Source: Mycobacterium sp. MS1601 (GTDB lineage: Bacteria > Actinomycetota > Actinomycetes > Mycobacteriales > Mycobacteriaceae). Taken from it: a stretch of 64,000 bases of DNA. Shown here one piece after another: positions 17,334-25,713 of the stretch. The translations under genes were made by a program, and so were the position numbers. The notes beneath the pieces were generated by a model that was not told where the DNA came from, ran no database searches, and saw only the letters and a program-made list of their open reading frames with translations. The stretch spans positions 2,542,001 to 2,606,000 of the forward strand of contig NZ_CP019420.1 of NCBI RefSeq assembly GCF_001984215.1, given 5' to 3'. The stretch's first letter is position 1. Every line of letters begins with the position of its first letter.

Positions 17334-17953
17334 CTTTTCGCACGGCAGGACGCCACAGCGTTACCTGCATGATGGAAGCGAAATGTGTGCGGGCCATCTG
17401 AGGCAGGAAGCGAGACAGCGGGACTATGGAGAGCGAGTGCCGGAGTGGGGTGCTCGACTCAATGGCGTATTTTGGCGGTGGCCTTTGCAGTCTGCACGCA
17501 TCCCCGATCGAGTGCATGGTCGGCAGCTCTGATTGCTAAAACAGTTGTAGCGGCGATGTCCGGGTGAGGTGGTCGTCGTTTATCTGTCGCGGTAGACGCG
17601 GTGGGCGACTCGCCGAGGCCCCTCCCGGCACAACCACCACACCGCGGGTCACGGGGTGCCGCCAGAGCCGCCGCGACTGGCGATGCCGCGCCGCGACATG
17701 TGTGACAGGACCCGCTACGCCGATGCCGGGAGATTCACTGAAACGCTGCATCAGCGCTCCATCAGCAACAGCGCTAGATCTCCCCATGTGCGCAACCTGC
17801 TGGTCCAGGGAAGTTAGCCGCACAGTGCTGTTATCTATGTCACAGTACGTTCGGATGGCTTAGTAAAGCCCGACTACCTCTGCATAAGTTCTCGCAATCT
17901 CGCCAACTATCCGGTTGATGGGGATTCGAGAGTGATAGCCACAGGGGTGGGTC
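17334..17953. other. Gap upstream of the toxin gene, no supported gene
   Basis: About 620 bp. Short frames exist on both strands, but none has a ribosome site, a recognisable domain or convincing codon use. The toxin promoter must lie in the distal part; no clear -35/-10 pair was identified. Confidence 0.4.
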
Positions 17954-20071
17954 ATGGGCCGTCATGCACGCAAACAGTTCGATTCAGATAACTTTCTGAC
18001 CGCCGAACATCAGTCCATATGGGTTCGCTGGCCAGGACAGGTGCTAGCGATTGTGGCTGCGGTGGCGTTGGTGGTGACCGGGGTGCAGTACGCCGAACGC
18101 TGGACCTCCGCCCGCCCGCAGAGCAGTGATGCCACGGTGGTGGCCTCAGCGCCGGAGTTGACCAGTGCCGATGTCGTCGCCCGCCACGCCGTCGCCGCGT
18201 TCGGCGACTCCGCAGTCGGCACCGATACCAGCGTGACTCCCGTCCAGCGGGCGGTGGGCATGCCCAACGACCCGGTGGCCGGACTGACCCGCGACACCGC
18301 AGCCGGACCGGTGCAGATCGTATTACCCGGCGGCCTGGGCCCCGCCCAAGCGACCGTCGACGGCCACGTGGTCTACCCGAACCGGGGTGCCGGATTCGAC
18401 TTCCTGGCTGAGAACACCGGCTCGGGCACCCGCACCATCGCCCGCATCCCCGACCCGTCCGGCCCCCGAGCCGTCACCACGTTCGTGCGGACACCGGCTG
18501 ACACGGTGATGCTCGCTCACACCAACGGCTACCTGACGATCAACCGCGCCACCCCCACCGCCGAGACCGTGGCACTGTTTTCCCCAGCGGAAACCCGGGA
18601 TGCCACCGGTGCTCTGGTCCCCTCCTCCTACGTGGTGCGGCAGTTGCGACCCGGGCTCTATCAGATGACCGAAGTCATCGACCCCACCCCCGAGACGGTC
18701 TTCCCCGTCTTCGTCGACCCACCCCTACACGTCGGCGGCCTCACCGAGGCGCCGTTGCCGGCCGGGTTCCTCGACACCCTCTCCGGTGCTGTCGATGCCG
18801 TCGGCGGGGCGATCACCACCGCCGCCAACGCGACCGTCAGCGGCGTCACCGCGGTCGGCACATTCGTCAAAGAAAACCCGCTGGAATCAGCCATCCTCGT
18901 CGGGGGTGTCGCCCTGGCCATCACCGGCGTCGGCGGACCCGCCGGCGCCGCCGCCATCGCCGCCGCGACAGTGAATCTCAGCTCCGCCGGCCTCGACATC
19001 GCCGCAGCCGCCATGCCCGACAACGAACTGCTCGCCAACGCCTCCACCATCATCGGTGTCGTCTCGATGGCCACCCCGCAAGGCGCGACGAAGAAAGTCG
19101 TCAAAGAAGGCCTCGAAGAACTCACCGAACAAGCAGCACGCAACACCGACACCATCATCGACGTCGCGAAAGCCGCACCCACCCCACCGGGAAAGCTTGT
19201 CGACGACATCACCGGTGCCACACCAGGTAAAGCTGATGTTCCCGGTGCCGCCACCCCCAAAGCCCCCAACGCACCCCCCACCACCGGCAGCGGCATCCCC
19301 GACGGAAACGTCATCCCGGGCGGCGAACACAGCTGGCCACTACCCCCCGCAGCCGCCGACCGCCGACTGTCCACCAAGATCACCTCCGACGTCACGGTGC
19401 GGCCAGAGAATAAGAACGCCATTGCCCCGCCAAAAAAGAACGCCGACGGTATCGAAGTCGATCCAAACACGCAGGCGCCGCTCGGTCCTAAACGCGATAT
19501 GGGACACAAGCCAGGAGAGGAGAAACGGACGAGCAAGGAGATGGCTAAGAAGTACGGGCTCTCGCGCCGAGAATTCGTTGAATGGGAAAACAACCCAGCG
19601 CGGCGGCAGTGGGAAAACGCCAGCAGCAACCGCGGCCACGAGTACGAAGACCCGCGTCCGGCTGACGTGATGTACAACAGTTACAAAAGATGGCTCAGAA
19701 ACAACATGGAGAAGAACCCGCAGCTGGCAGCCGACCCGACCGCTCAGCGCCGGTTGCGGGATGAAATCGACAATCCCACACCGAACATCCGGCCCTCCTC
19801 AGAACGGGCCAACATTAACGCCGAGATGCGCGACACCGGCACCACCCGAACCGTGCCATTAGGTTCCGGACAGCAAGACGACTCCGAATCGTCCGAATCA
19901 AGCTCGGGCACCAGTAGCTCGCAGCAACGCGATGACCGCGGCGGCAACAAAGACCGCAAAGACTCCTCCAACAACGGCAGCAAGAAGAAAGACGACAGAA
20001 AGAAGAGCGAACCGAAGAAGAAAAAGAAGAAAACCCAGGCACAGAAGAAACGCAAACGCCAAAACCGGTGA
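17954..20071 (+). CDS. Polymorphic toxin with GH-E (HNH/EndoVII-fold) nuclease domain
   Basis: A 705-residue protein. A short cytoplasmic head (1-26) is followed by one membrane segment (about 28-45). An unrecognised extracytoplasmic region runs to about 260, then comes an Ala/Gly-rich hydrophobic stretch (about 310-355) and a Pro/Thr-rich linker (405-460). The nuclease part spans about 500-565: DMGHKPG with G517-H518, then FVEWENNPARRQWENASSNR and GHEYED. This matches the GH-E family of HNH/EndoVII-type toxin nucleases. Unusually, about 140 residues follow the nuclease, ending in a very Lys/Arg-rich tail. The last third is A-rich compared with the C-ending codons before it. An ankyrin protein and a DUF4241 protein follow as probable immunity genes. 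The delivery route is unknown: no WXG, LXG or PAAR motif was seen. Confidence 0.8.
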   Translation: MGRHARKQFDSDNFLTAEHQSIWVRWPGQVLAIVAAVALVVTGVQYAERWTSARPQSSDATVVASAPELTSADVVARHAVAAFGDSAVGTDTSVTPVQRAVGMPNDPVAGLTRDTAAGPVQIVLPGGLGPAQATVDGHVVYPNRGAGFDFLAENTGSGTRTIARIPDPSGPRAVTTFVRTPADTVMLAHTNGYLTINRATPTAETVALFSPAETRDATGALVPSSYVVRQLRPGLYQMTEVIDPTPETVFPVFVDPPLHVGGLTEAPLPAGFLDTLSGAVDAVGGAITTAANATVSGVTAVGTFVKENPLESAILVGGVALAITGVGGPAGAAAIAAATVNLSSAGLDIAAAAMPDNELLANASTIIGVVSMATPQGATKKVVKEGLEELTEQAARNTDTIIDVAKAAPTPPGKLVDDITGATPGKADVPGAATPKAPNAPPTTGSGIPDGNVIPGGEHSWPLPPAAADRRLSTKITSDVTVRPENKNAIAPPKKNADGIEVDPNTQAPLGPKRDMGHKPGEEKRTSKEMAKKYGLSRREFVEWENNPARRQWENASSNRGHEYEDPRPADVMYNSYKRWLRNNMEKNPQLAADPTAQRRLRDEIDNPTPNIRPSSERANINAEMRDTGTTRTVPLGSGQQDDSESSESSSGTSSSQQRDDRGGNKDRKDSSNNGSKKKDDRKKSEPKKKKKKTQAQKKRKRQNR

Positions 20072-20155
20072 CACGAAGTCGAACTCACCAAACTGCGGCG
20101 CCGCCACGAGCGCCGACAGTGATCGAAAACCACGTAAATCAGAAAAGAGGTTGTG

Positions 20156-20569
20156 ATGGTGCGGACTCCGCTGCACATGTTCGATATGAAGTATGACGTG
20201 GAGGAGTACTTGGCGTTGGTGGCCAGCGGCAAGTATGACGTCAACGCTCAAGACGCCGACGGCAAGACCCCCCTGCACTACGCCGCCGAACAAGAACAAT
20301 CACAAATCGCGGCTGCATTGCTAGATGCTGGTGCCGACCCGAATCTGCAGGAAACCCGCTGGGGAAAAACTGCATTTTCCGTCATGGTGATGTACCTCGA
20401 TACCCCCACCATCAAAAAGGCCATCGCCTGCGGAGCTGATCCGACCATCCCCAACTACCACGGGGTCCGGCCTGTGGACCTCGCCGGAAACGAACCAGAG
20501 ATCATCATCCCGCTTCTGCGCGAGACCGCCCGCAAGTTCGGCGTCAATGACGACAGTGCGGCGCCATGA
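20156..20569 (+). CDS. Ankyrin-repeat protein, probable immunity protein
   Basis: A 137-residue protein from ATG 20156 (AGAGG upstream), 84 bp after the toxin. It has about three ankyrin repeats: YDVNAQDADGKTPLHYAAEQEQ, then ALLDAGADPNLQETRWGKTAF, then AIACGADPTIPNYHGVRPVDLA. There is no signal peptide or membrane segment, so it is cytoplasmic. Small ankyrin proteins directly downstream of polymorphic nucleases are a known class of immunity protein that caps the toxin. Neutralisation of this toxin is inferred from position. Confidence 0.85.
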   Translation: MVRTPLHMFDMKYDVEEYLALVASGKYDVNAQDADGKTPLHYAAEQEQSQIAAALLDAGADPNLQETRWGKTAFSVMVMYLDTPTIKKAIACGADPTIPNYHGVRPVDLAGNEPEIIIPLLRETARKFGVNDDSAAP

Positions 20570-21171
20570 TCCTCATCGACGACTTCCTGGTCGGACACAC
20601 CGACCGCTACACCAATACCAGTGAACTCGAACTCGGCACCCTCACCCTCACCTCCGGACGACTACGCATCCGCGACCCCTTCGACCCCCACCCCCGACCC
20701 ACCGATGATTGCCTGATGCTGATCCCCGCCGGCACCTACCGGGTGTGGGTCACCCTGGCCTCACTGCCGGCCATCCACGACACCACCCTCACCGAAATCC
20801 GGGAGGCCTACCTATCCATCGAACTCGCCAACCGCACCCCCACCCGACTGACCTACGCCGACTCCCTCGTCGCACCCCCGAAACCCAGCTACGGCGCACT
20901 CACCGGCACCGACAGCGGCACCATCGCCGTCTTCGACGACACCCTCAACACCAGCATCAACCGCGACCACCTCACCACTGCACTCGACACCACCACGCCA
21001 CTGCCGTTCAACTACGCCAACATCCCCGCCGACAACAACCACAACATTGTTGTCAGCCACAGCGGCTACGGCGACGGCGCCTTCCCCATCCTGCTCACCA
21101 GCGACACCGATGGCCCCCTGGCCATCCACATCGACTTCGGCGTCCTCAACACCGGCGAAGACGACGAATAA
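20566..21171 (+). CDS. DUF4241-family protein, probable second immunity or accessory protein
   Basis: A 201-residue protein whose ATG overlaps the ankyrin stop (ATGA). The features match DUF4241: an early GRLRIRDPFDP, then LMLIPAGTYRVWVTL, then a Gly/Asp motif GALTGTDSGTIAVFDD and a C-terminal SGYGDGAFPILLTSDTDG followed by LAIHIDF. The family has no established biochemical function. Coupling to the ankyrin gene behind a toxin suggests an immunity or regulatory role, but this is positional inference. Confidence 0.8.
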   Translation: MILIDDFLVGHTDRYTNTSELELGTLTLTSGRLRIRDPFDPHPRPTDDCLMLIPAGTYRVWVTLASLPAIHDTTLTEIREAYLSIELANRTPTRLTYADSLVAPPKPSYGALTGTDSGTIAVFDDTLNTSINRDHLTTALDTTTPLPFNYANIPADNNHNIVVSHSGYGDGAFPILLTSDTDGPLAIHIDFGVLNTGEDDE

Positions 21172-21921
21172 ACACCAAAACTCCTGTCATGCAGCCCAAT
21201 ACGGGCCATGCTCAGTGCTGAGCCAGCCGTAACACCGTCCTCCCCGACCAAAACAGACACCCTGATCGGCAATGAGATTCGACAGGGGCGAAGCTACTGA
21301 GCACAAGCCAACGCGCCGGCCCCCACACAGCCCAACCAACTCACCGATCCCGACGCAGACGCGAGTCGACGACAGCCCCGAGCAGGCCCATGGGCAGACG
21401 GCGCCGCAACCACCAGGTGTGTCAACGGATCCACCTACACACGGGTAACACGCGAACTCTCTGCATCCCCATCACATACACGTATCGAACAGCTACGGAC
21501 CAGCAAAGACGCTGAAATTTCGGCCCTGCCTTACAGATAAGCAGTCGGTGACGTCTCGCCCGTTGAGCTGTAGTGCGTGTCCGGACAATGCGATTCGGCG
21601 GTGTCAACGGCAACCGAAAGCTGACTACCTGCCCAGAGGGGTGGGCTGCTCAGGATTCGACCGGAGCCGACAGTCCAGTTCTCAAACGAGATGCCCACCT
21701 GGTGTCCAAATGGACATGAAGGTGAGAATGCGCCCGGCTGAAGCGTCCCGACTCAGCTGCCAGGGTCGAATTGAGGCAGCGCGATACGAGACGGACGGTG
21801 TGAGACGAGACATGAGCCCGCGCGAGCTGGCCGTTACGCAGTGGCGCCTCGGAGAGGGCTCACGTCTCGATACACGGGACCGTCAGTCGCGCAGGTGAAC
21901 GCGTGACTCCCCTCGACTTCC
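21172..21921. other. Gap downstream of the toxin locus, holding one IS-end-like unit
   Basis: 750 bp without a supported gene. Short frames have no recognisable domain. It contains the direct repeat described at 21703-21727. This gap separates the toxin locus from the epimerase operon. Confidence 0.45.
21703..21727. repeat. Direct repeat of the 17309-17326 element
   Basis: TGTCCAAATGGACATGAA (21703-21720) is identical over 18 bp to 17309-17326. It continues with a TGGACATGAA-GGTGAGAA unit like those in repeats A and B. The two copies are in the same orientation, 4.4 kb apart, on either side of the toxin-immunity genes. Confidence 0.6.
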
Positions 21922-22842
21922 TTACTCGTTGAGAATTTCAATGATTCCTTGTGGGTAGGTCGTGACCGTGAAGTGGGGGAAGCGTGTGGCGAACTTGCTG
22001 GAGTCGAAGACGTTGTCGTAGCGGTAGCGAGGTAGCAGTTCGGAGGCTTCCTTGACCGCGGTGTTGAACCATCCGCCGACTGTGAAGGTGATCTCCGGGA
22101 CTGTCGTGGGGTGGATGTCGCGCCCGGTGACTTGTGAGCAGATGGCGATCATCTGCGCGTAGGTGAGTCGGTTGGGATCGGTGGGGAGATGCCAGGTCTG
22201 GCCGTAGGCGTCGGGGGTGTTGCCGATCAGTCCCATTGCGCGGCTCGCGTCGGGGGTCCAGATCAGGGATCTTCTCGTGTGGGCGTTGATCGGGATAATC
22301 GGTCGCTTGCGCTGCCTGATGCGGTCGAAGACGGCGGAGTTGGTCAGGCTCTTGGTCTTACCGGGTCCGTAGAACTCGGGGGCCCGGCAGATGACGGCCT
22401 CAATCCGGCCGGCGCTCATCTCGTCGAGCAGCATGTTGGCGATCTGTGCGCGGACGGCGGCCTTGCGGCCGATTGGCTGGAATGGGGTGTCTTCGGTCTG
22501 CGGCGTGGAGGTCCGCGGGTACATGTAGGTGTTGTCGAAGAAGACCAGTTTGGTCTTGTGTTTCTGACAGGCGGCGATGGCGTTGGCCATCATCACCGGG
22601 AAATGCTGCTCCCACAGGGTCGAATCGATCGGCAGCCCGACCGTCAAGTAGGCGACGTCGCTGCCGGCGACGGCGGCCGCGGTGGCGTCGGGGTCGGTGA
22701 GGTCGGCGGAAACCAGTTGGTTGGTGTCGTGAATCTTGATCGGTGTACGGCTGACCAGCCGGATGTCCTCGGTGACGTGGTCATGGAGGTAGCGGGTGAG
22801 TTCTTCGGCGATCTGGCCGTTGGCTCCTAGGACGGTCTGCAT
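21922..22842 (-). CDS. NAD-dependent epimerase/dehydratase-family protein
   Basis: A 306-residue extended SDR. The N-terminal VLGANGQIAEEL is a degenerate nucleotide-binding motif. Further stretches are VFFDNTYMYPRT, then PIGRKAAVRAQIANMLLDEM (the Lys position of the family) and ICRAPEFYGPG. Its C-terminal half is of the atypical type that acts on small ketones or sugars. It is the second gene of a leftward pair, 65 bp after the acetoacetate-decarboxylase-like gene. Confidence 0.82.
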   Translation of the reverse strand: MQTVLGANGQIAEELTRYLHDHVTEDIRLVSRTPIKIHDTNQLVSADLTDPDATAAAVAGSDVAYLTVGLPIDSTLWEQHFPVMMANAIAACQKHKTKLVFFDNTYMYPRTSTPQTEDTPFQPIGRKAAVRAQIANMLLDEMSAGRIEAVICRAPEFYGPGKTKSLTNSAVFDRIRQRKRPIIPINAHTRRSLIWTPDASRAMGLIGNTPDAYGQTWHLPTDPNRLTYAQMIAICSQVTGRDIHPTTVPEITFTVGGWFNTAVKEASELLPRYRYDNVFDSSKFATRFPHFTVTTYPQGIIEILNE

Positions 22843-22907
22843 GTCGTCGTGTTCCTCCGAGCCGGGATGGGGTTACGTGGTGATGGGCCTGCGGCCCAGG
22901 TGGCCAA

Positions 22908-23849
22908 TCATGTCGCCGGGAACGACACGGGCACGGGGATGTGCAGGGCGTTCTGGCATTCGGTGAGTACGTCGAGGCGCAGTGCCCTGATGGGTTTGAG
23001 CGATTCGATGTCGTCGGTCAGGCGTCCGGTTCCCAGTTCCAGCGAGACGTCTTTGGGCAGGAGCGTGCTGCCGGCGGCGAGGGCGTTGGTCTGGCTCAGT
23101 GTGGCGTTCCAGCCGCCGTTGAGTTGCGTGTAGGAGGTCAGTGTCGAGACCTGTGTGCCGCTGCGGATCTGCTTCTGGTTCGGGGTGGCGACGTCGAGCG
23201 CGATGTCGGTTCCGCCGGTGCCGTTGGCCACCCTGGAGGCGGTCCGCTGCGCGGTGATGTCGACGTCGATGTCGGTGACCCACTTGGGAAATCCGTACCC
23301 GTCGTGCCCACGGACTTGGGCGATCTCGGTGTTCACCGGCAGCGACAACACGTAAGCGTGCATGGAGTTGTTGGCCAGCGAGGACAGCAGGTCGGCCGCT
23401 GCGAGGTTGCCGTGATGCGGGGGCCGGACGGCGATGCCGACGGTCGCCTCGGTGTAGAAGTCGATGTCGCACACGTCGTAGCGGAAGAACACCACCGAGA
23501 ACAACCCGATGCCGGGCGCAATCTGCAGCGGGTCCAGCCCGGCGGGGAGTCGGGATCGCAACCTCCTCACCGGAGCGAGGTAGGTGATCTGCGCCTTGGA
23601 CATCGCGTAGTAGAAGTTCGGCGTCCGAGTCGGACCGATCGCCGACTGCACCTGCGTCTTGGGCAGCTTTCGGAAGAAGTCGACGCTGCACACCCGCGGG
23701 TCCGCGGCGACGGCATCCAGGTCTGCGTCCATGCGGTACCGGTCATAGAGCCCGCCCTTGGGGACGGTGACCGTGCGGCCGCCCAGCTGCACCTCCACCA
23801 CATCCGAGTCCTTCTGGCCGCTCGCGCCGCCCGATGTCGACTCCGTCAT
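22908..23849 (-). CDS. Acetoacetate decarboxylase-family protein
   Basis: A 313-residue protein with the acetoacetate decarboxylase fold. The key stretch is RGHDGYGFPKWVTDIDVD, where K189 is at the position of the Schiff-base lysine. The neighbouring residues differ from classical decarboxylases, so it may be a decarboxylase-like enzyme acting on another beta-keto acid, or a hydratase-aldolase relative. It is divergent from the TetR gene, with a palindrome-like element 22-35 bp upstream of its ATG. It is co-directional with the epimerase. Confidence 0.78.
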   Translation of the reverse strand: MTESTSGGASGQKDSDVVEVQLGGRTVTVPKGGLYDRYRMDADLDAVAADPRVCSVDFFRKLPKTQVQSAIGPTRTPNFYYAMSKAQITYLAPVRRLRSRLPAGLDPLQIAPGIGLFSVVFFRYDVCDIDFYTEATVGIAVRPPHHGNLAAADLLSSLANNSMHAYVLSLPVNTEIAQVRGHDGYGFPKWVTDIDVDITAQRTASRVANGTGGTDIALDVATPNQKQIRSGTQVSTLTSYTQLNGGWNATLSQTNALAAGSTLLPKDVSLELGTGRLTDDIESLKPIRALRLDVLTECQNALHIPVPVSFPAT

Positions 23850-23870
23850 GTTCTGAACCCTCCGTATGTA

Positions 23871-23884
23871 TGCAATGCTTACAT
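23871..23884. promoter_or_regulatory. Candidate TetR operator upstream of the decarboxylase-like gene
   Basis: TGCAATGCTTACAT lies in the divergent promoter between the decarboxylase-like gene and the TetR gene. It overlaps a CAATG-N4-CATTG inverted repeat (23873-23886). Its reverse complement matches 24674-24687 at 12 of 14 bases. Confidence 0.5.
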
Positions 23885-24039
23885 TGAACGATAGGTTCGA
23901 ATGTGCGCGGTGTCAACATTGCTCGTCCCCCCTGGGTGCGGCCCTTTTCGGGCGGGACGAAGATGCTGACGGCGCGTCCGGCATGATCGGAACATGCTCG
24001 ACGTCGACGTCGACGCGGATGTGGAAGGGAGGCGCGGCC

Positions 24040-24633
24040 ATGGCGGCCACACCCAAGAGCACGTACCACCACGGCGACCTGCGCGCCGCCCTGTTGACGA
24101 CCGCCATGGACATGCTGGAACGTGGCGAGCAGTTCTCGATTCGCGCGGTAGCCCGTGAGGCCGGCGTCTCGCCCACCGCCCCGTATCGGCACTTCCCCGA
24201 GCGGGAGGCGCTGGAGTCGGCGCTGGCGGCTCAGGGGCTGCGGGACTTGAAGGCCGACCTGACTCGCGGCCGCGAGCTGCCCGGCACGGTCGACGAGCTG
24301 GCCGACCTCGGTGCGGCCTACGTCGAGTTCGCGCTGCGCCGGCCCGCGCTGTTCCGGCTGATGTTCGGCAACGAGTGCGATCACGAAAGCGAGGAACGCG
24401 TGCAGGCGGCCGCCGAGGTGCACGAACTGCTCGCGACCGCGATCACGCGCGTCCTCCCCGATTCCGACCCCATCGACCTCGCCCTCGGAGGCTGGGGGCT
24501 CGTGCACGGGATGGCGTGTCTGTACCTGGACCGTAAACTCGCCGCCCCGTCGATCGCGGACGTCACCGCCCAGGTTCGCGCGTCCTTCATCGCCGTGCTC
24601 GCCGCCACGCCCGATCAGTCTCGGTCGGACTGA
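24040..24633 (+). CDS. TetR-family regulator
   Basis: A 197-residue TetR regulator from ATG 24040, just after GGAAGGGAGG; the frame is open from 23866, but that part overlaps the promoter. The helix-turn-helix is FSIRAVAREAGVSPTAPYRHF. The C-terminal domain (AAYVEFALRRPALFRLMFG) is of the common WHG type. It is flanked by two copies of a probable operator and so probably controls both the leftward decarboxylase-epimerase pair and the rightward esterase-DJ-1 pair. Confidence 0.9.
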   Translation: MAATPKSTYHHGDLRAALLTTAMDMLERGEQFSIRAVAREAGVSPTAPYRHFPEREALESALAAQGLRDLKADLTRGRELPGTVDELADLGAAYVEFALRRPALFRLMFGNECDHESEERVQAAAEVHELLATAITRVLPDSDPIDLALGGWGLVHGMACLYLDRKLAAPSIADVTAQVRASFIAVLAATPDQSRSD

Positions 24634-24673
24634 CGGTCGGCGTTGACTCCCGGCTCCACCCTCGCTAACGTCG

Positions 24674-24687
24674 ATGTAAGCGATGCA
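24674..24687. promoter_or_regulatory. Second candidate operator of the same TetR
   Basis: ATGTAAGCGATGCA matches the reverse complement of 23871-23884 at 12 of 14 positions. It lies 55-68 bp upstream of the esterase ATG. Confidence 0.5.
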
Positions 24688-24741
24688 CACATTCTTGTAT
24701 CGCGTCCCCTCCCGCGTTCAGTTACGAGATGGAGACCCGTC

Positions 24742-25713
24742 ATGGCCGATGTCCCGCCGCCCATCACCCCCTACCTCGAACCCGAGGCGAAGCAACTGTG
24801 CGAGCAGACCGACCCGCACCCGCGGATCTACGAGATGCCGCCCGCGCAGGGCCGCAAGATCCTGTCGGACCTGCAAAGCGGTGAAGGCGTCGACCGCCCG
24901 GAGGTCGACGAGGAATGGATCGACGTCGACGCCGGACAATGGGGCAACGTCCGAACCCGGATCATCCGCCCCAAGGGCGTCGACGGGTCGCTGCCGGTCG
25001 TGGTCTACATCCACGGCGCCGGATGGGTGTTCGGCGACGAGCACACCCACGATCGGCTCTTCCGCGAACTCGTCGTCGGCGCGGGTGCCGCTGGAGTCTT
25101 CCCCGTCTACGACCGCGCACCGGAGAAGGGCTACCCCACCCAGGTTGAGCAGAACTACGCCGTCGGACAGTGGGTCCTCGAACACGGCGCCCCCCACGGC
25201 CTGGACACCTCGCGGGTCGCGGTCACCGGTGAATCTGTCGGTGGCTGGATGTCCGCGGTCTTCGCCCTGATGAACAAGGACCGTGGCGGCATCGACCTCA
25301 AGGCCCAGGTGCTGCTCTACCCGGTTACCAACGCCGACTTCGACACTCCGTCCTACCTGCAGTTCGCCGAGGGCTACTACCTCACCCGAGACGGTATGAA
25401 GTGGTTCTGGGACGCCTACACCCCCGATGCGAGCCACCGCGCGGAGAAGTACGCATCACCGCTGCAGGCCTCCCTCGACGACCTCACGGGGTTACCGACG
25501 ACGCTGGTCATCACCGATGAGGCCGACGTATTGCGCGACGAGGGCGAGCAGTACGCCAACAAGCTGCGCGAAGCCGGAGTCGATGTCACCTCCGTGCGAG
25601 TCGCCGGCATGGTCCACGACTTCCTGCTGCTGGACAGCCTGCGCAACACCAAGGCCGCCAACGTCGCCCGCGACCTGGCGATCACCGCCCTGACGAAGGC
25701 GCTGCACTCATGA
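24742..25713 (+). CDS. HSL-type alpha/beta hydrolase (esterase)
   Basis: A 323-residue hormone-sensitive-lipase-type esterase. The oxyanion motif is HGAGW (91-95, in place of the usual HGGG). The nucleophile is S165 in GESVGG, the acid lies in TDEADVLRDEG and the base in GMVHDF. ATG 24742 follows GGAGA; the longer open frame from 24643 crosses the operator. It overlaps the DJ-1 gene by 4 bp (ATGA). It would hydrolyse a short-chain ester or lactone. Confidence 0.9.
   Translation: MADVPPPITPYLEPEAKQLCEQTDPHPRIYEMPPAQGRKILSDLQSGEGVDRPEVDEEWIDVDAGQWGNVRTRIIRPKGVDGSLPVVVYIHGAGWVFGDEHTHDRLFRELVVGAGAAGVFPVYDRAPEKGYPTQVEQNYAVGQWVLEHGAPHGLDTSRVAVTGESVGGWMSAVFALMNKDRGGIDLKAQVLLYPVTNADFDTPSYLQFAEGYYLTRDGMKWFWDAYTPDASHRAEKYASPLQASLDDLTGLPTTLVITDEADVLRDEGEQYANKLREAGVDVTSVRVAGMVHDFLLLDSLRNTKAANVARDLAITALTKALHS

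Noticed and set aside
22941..23894. A 317-codon plus-strand frame
   Set aside because: It is antisense to the acetoacetate-decarboxylase-like gene and is Gly/Arg/Val-rich without a domain.
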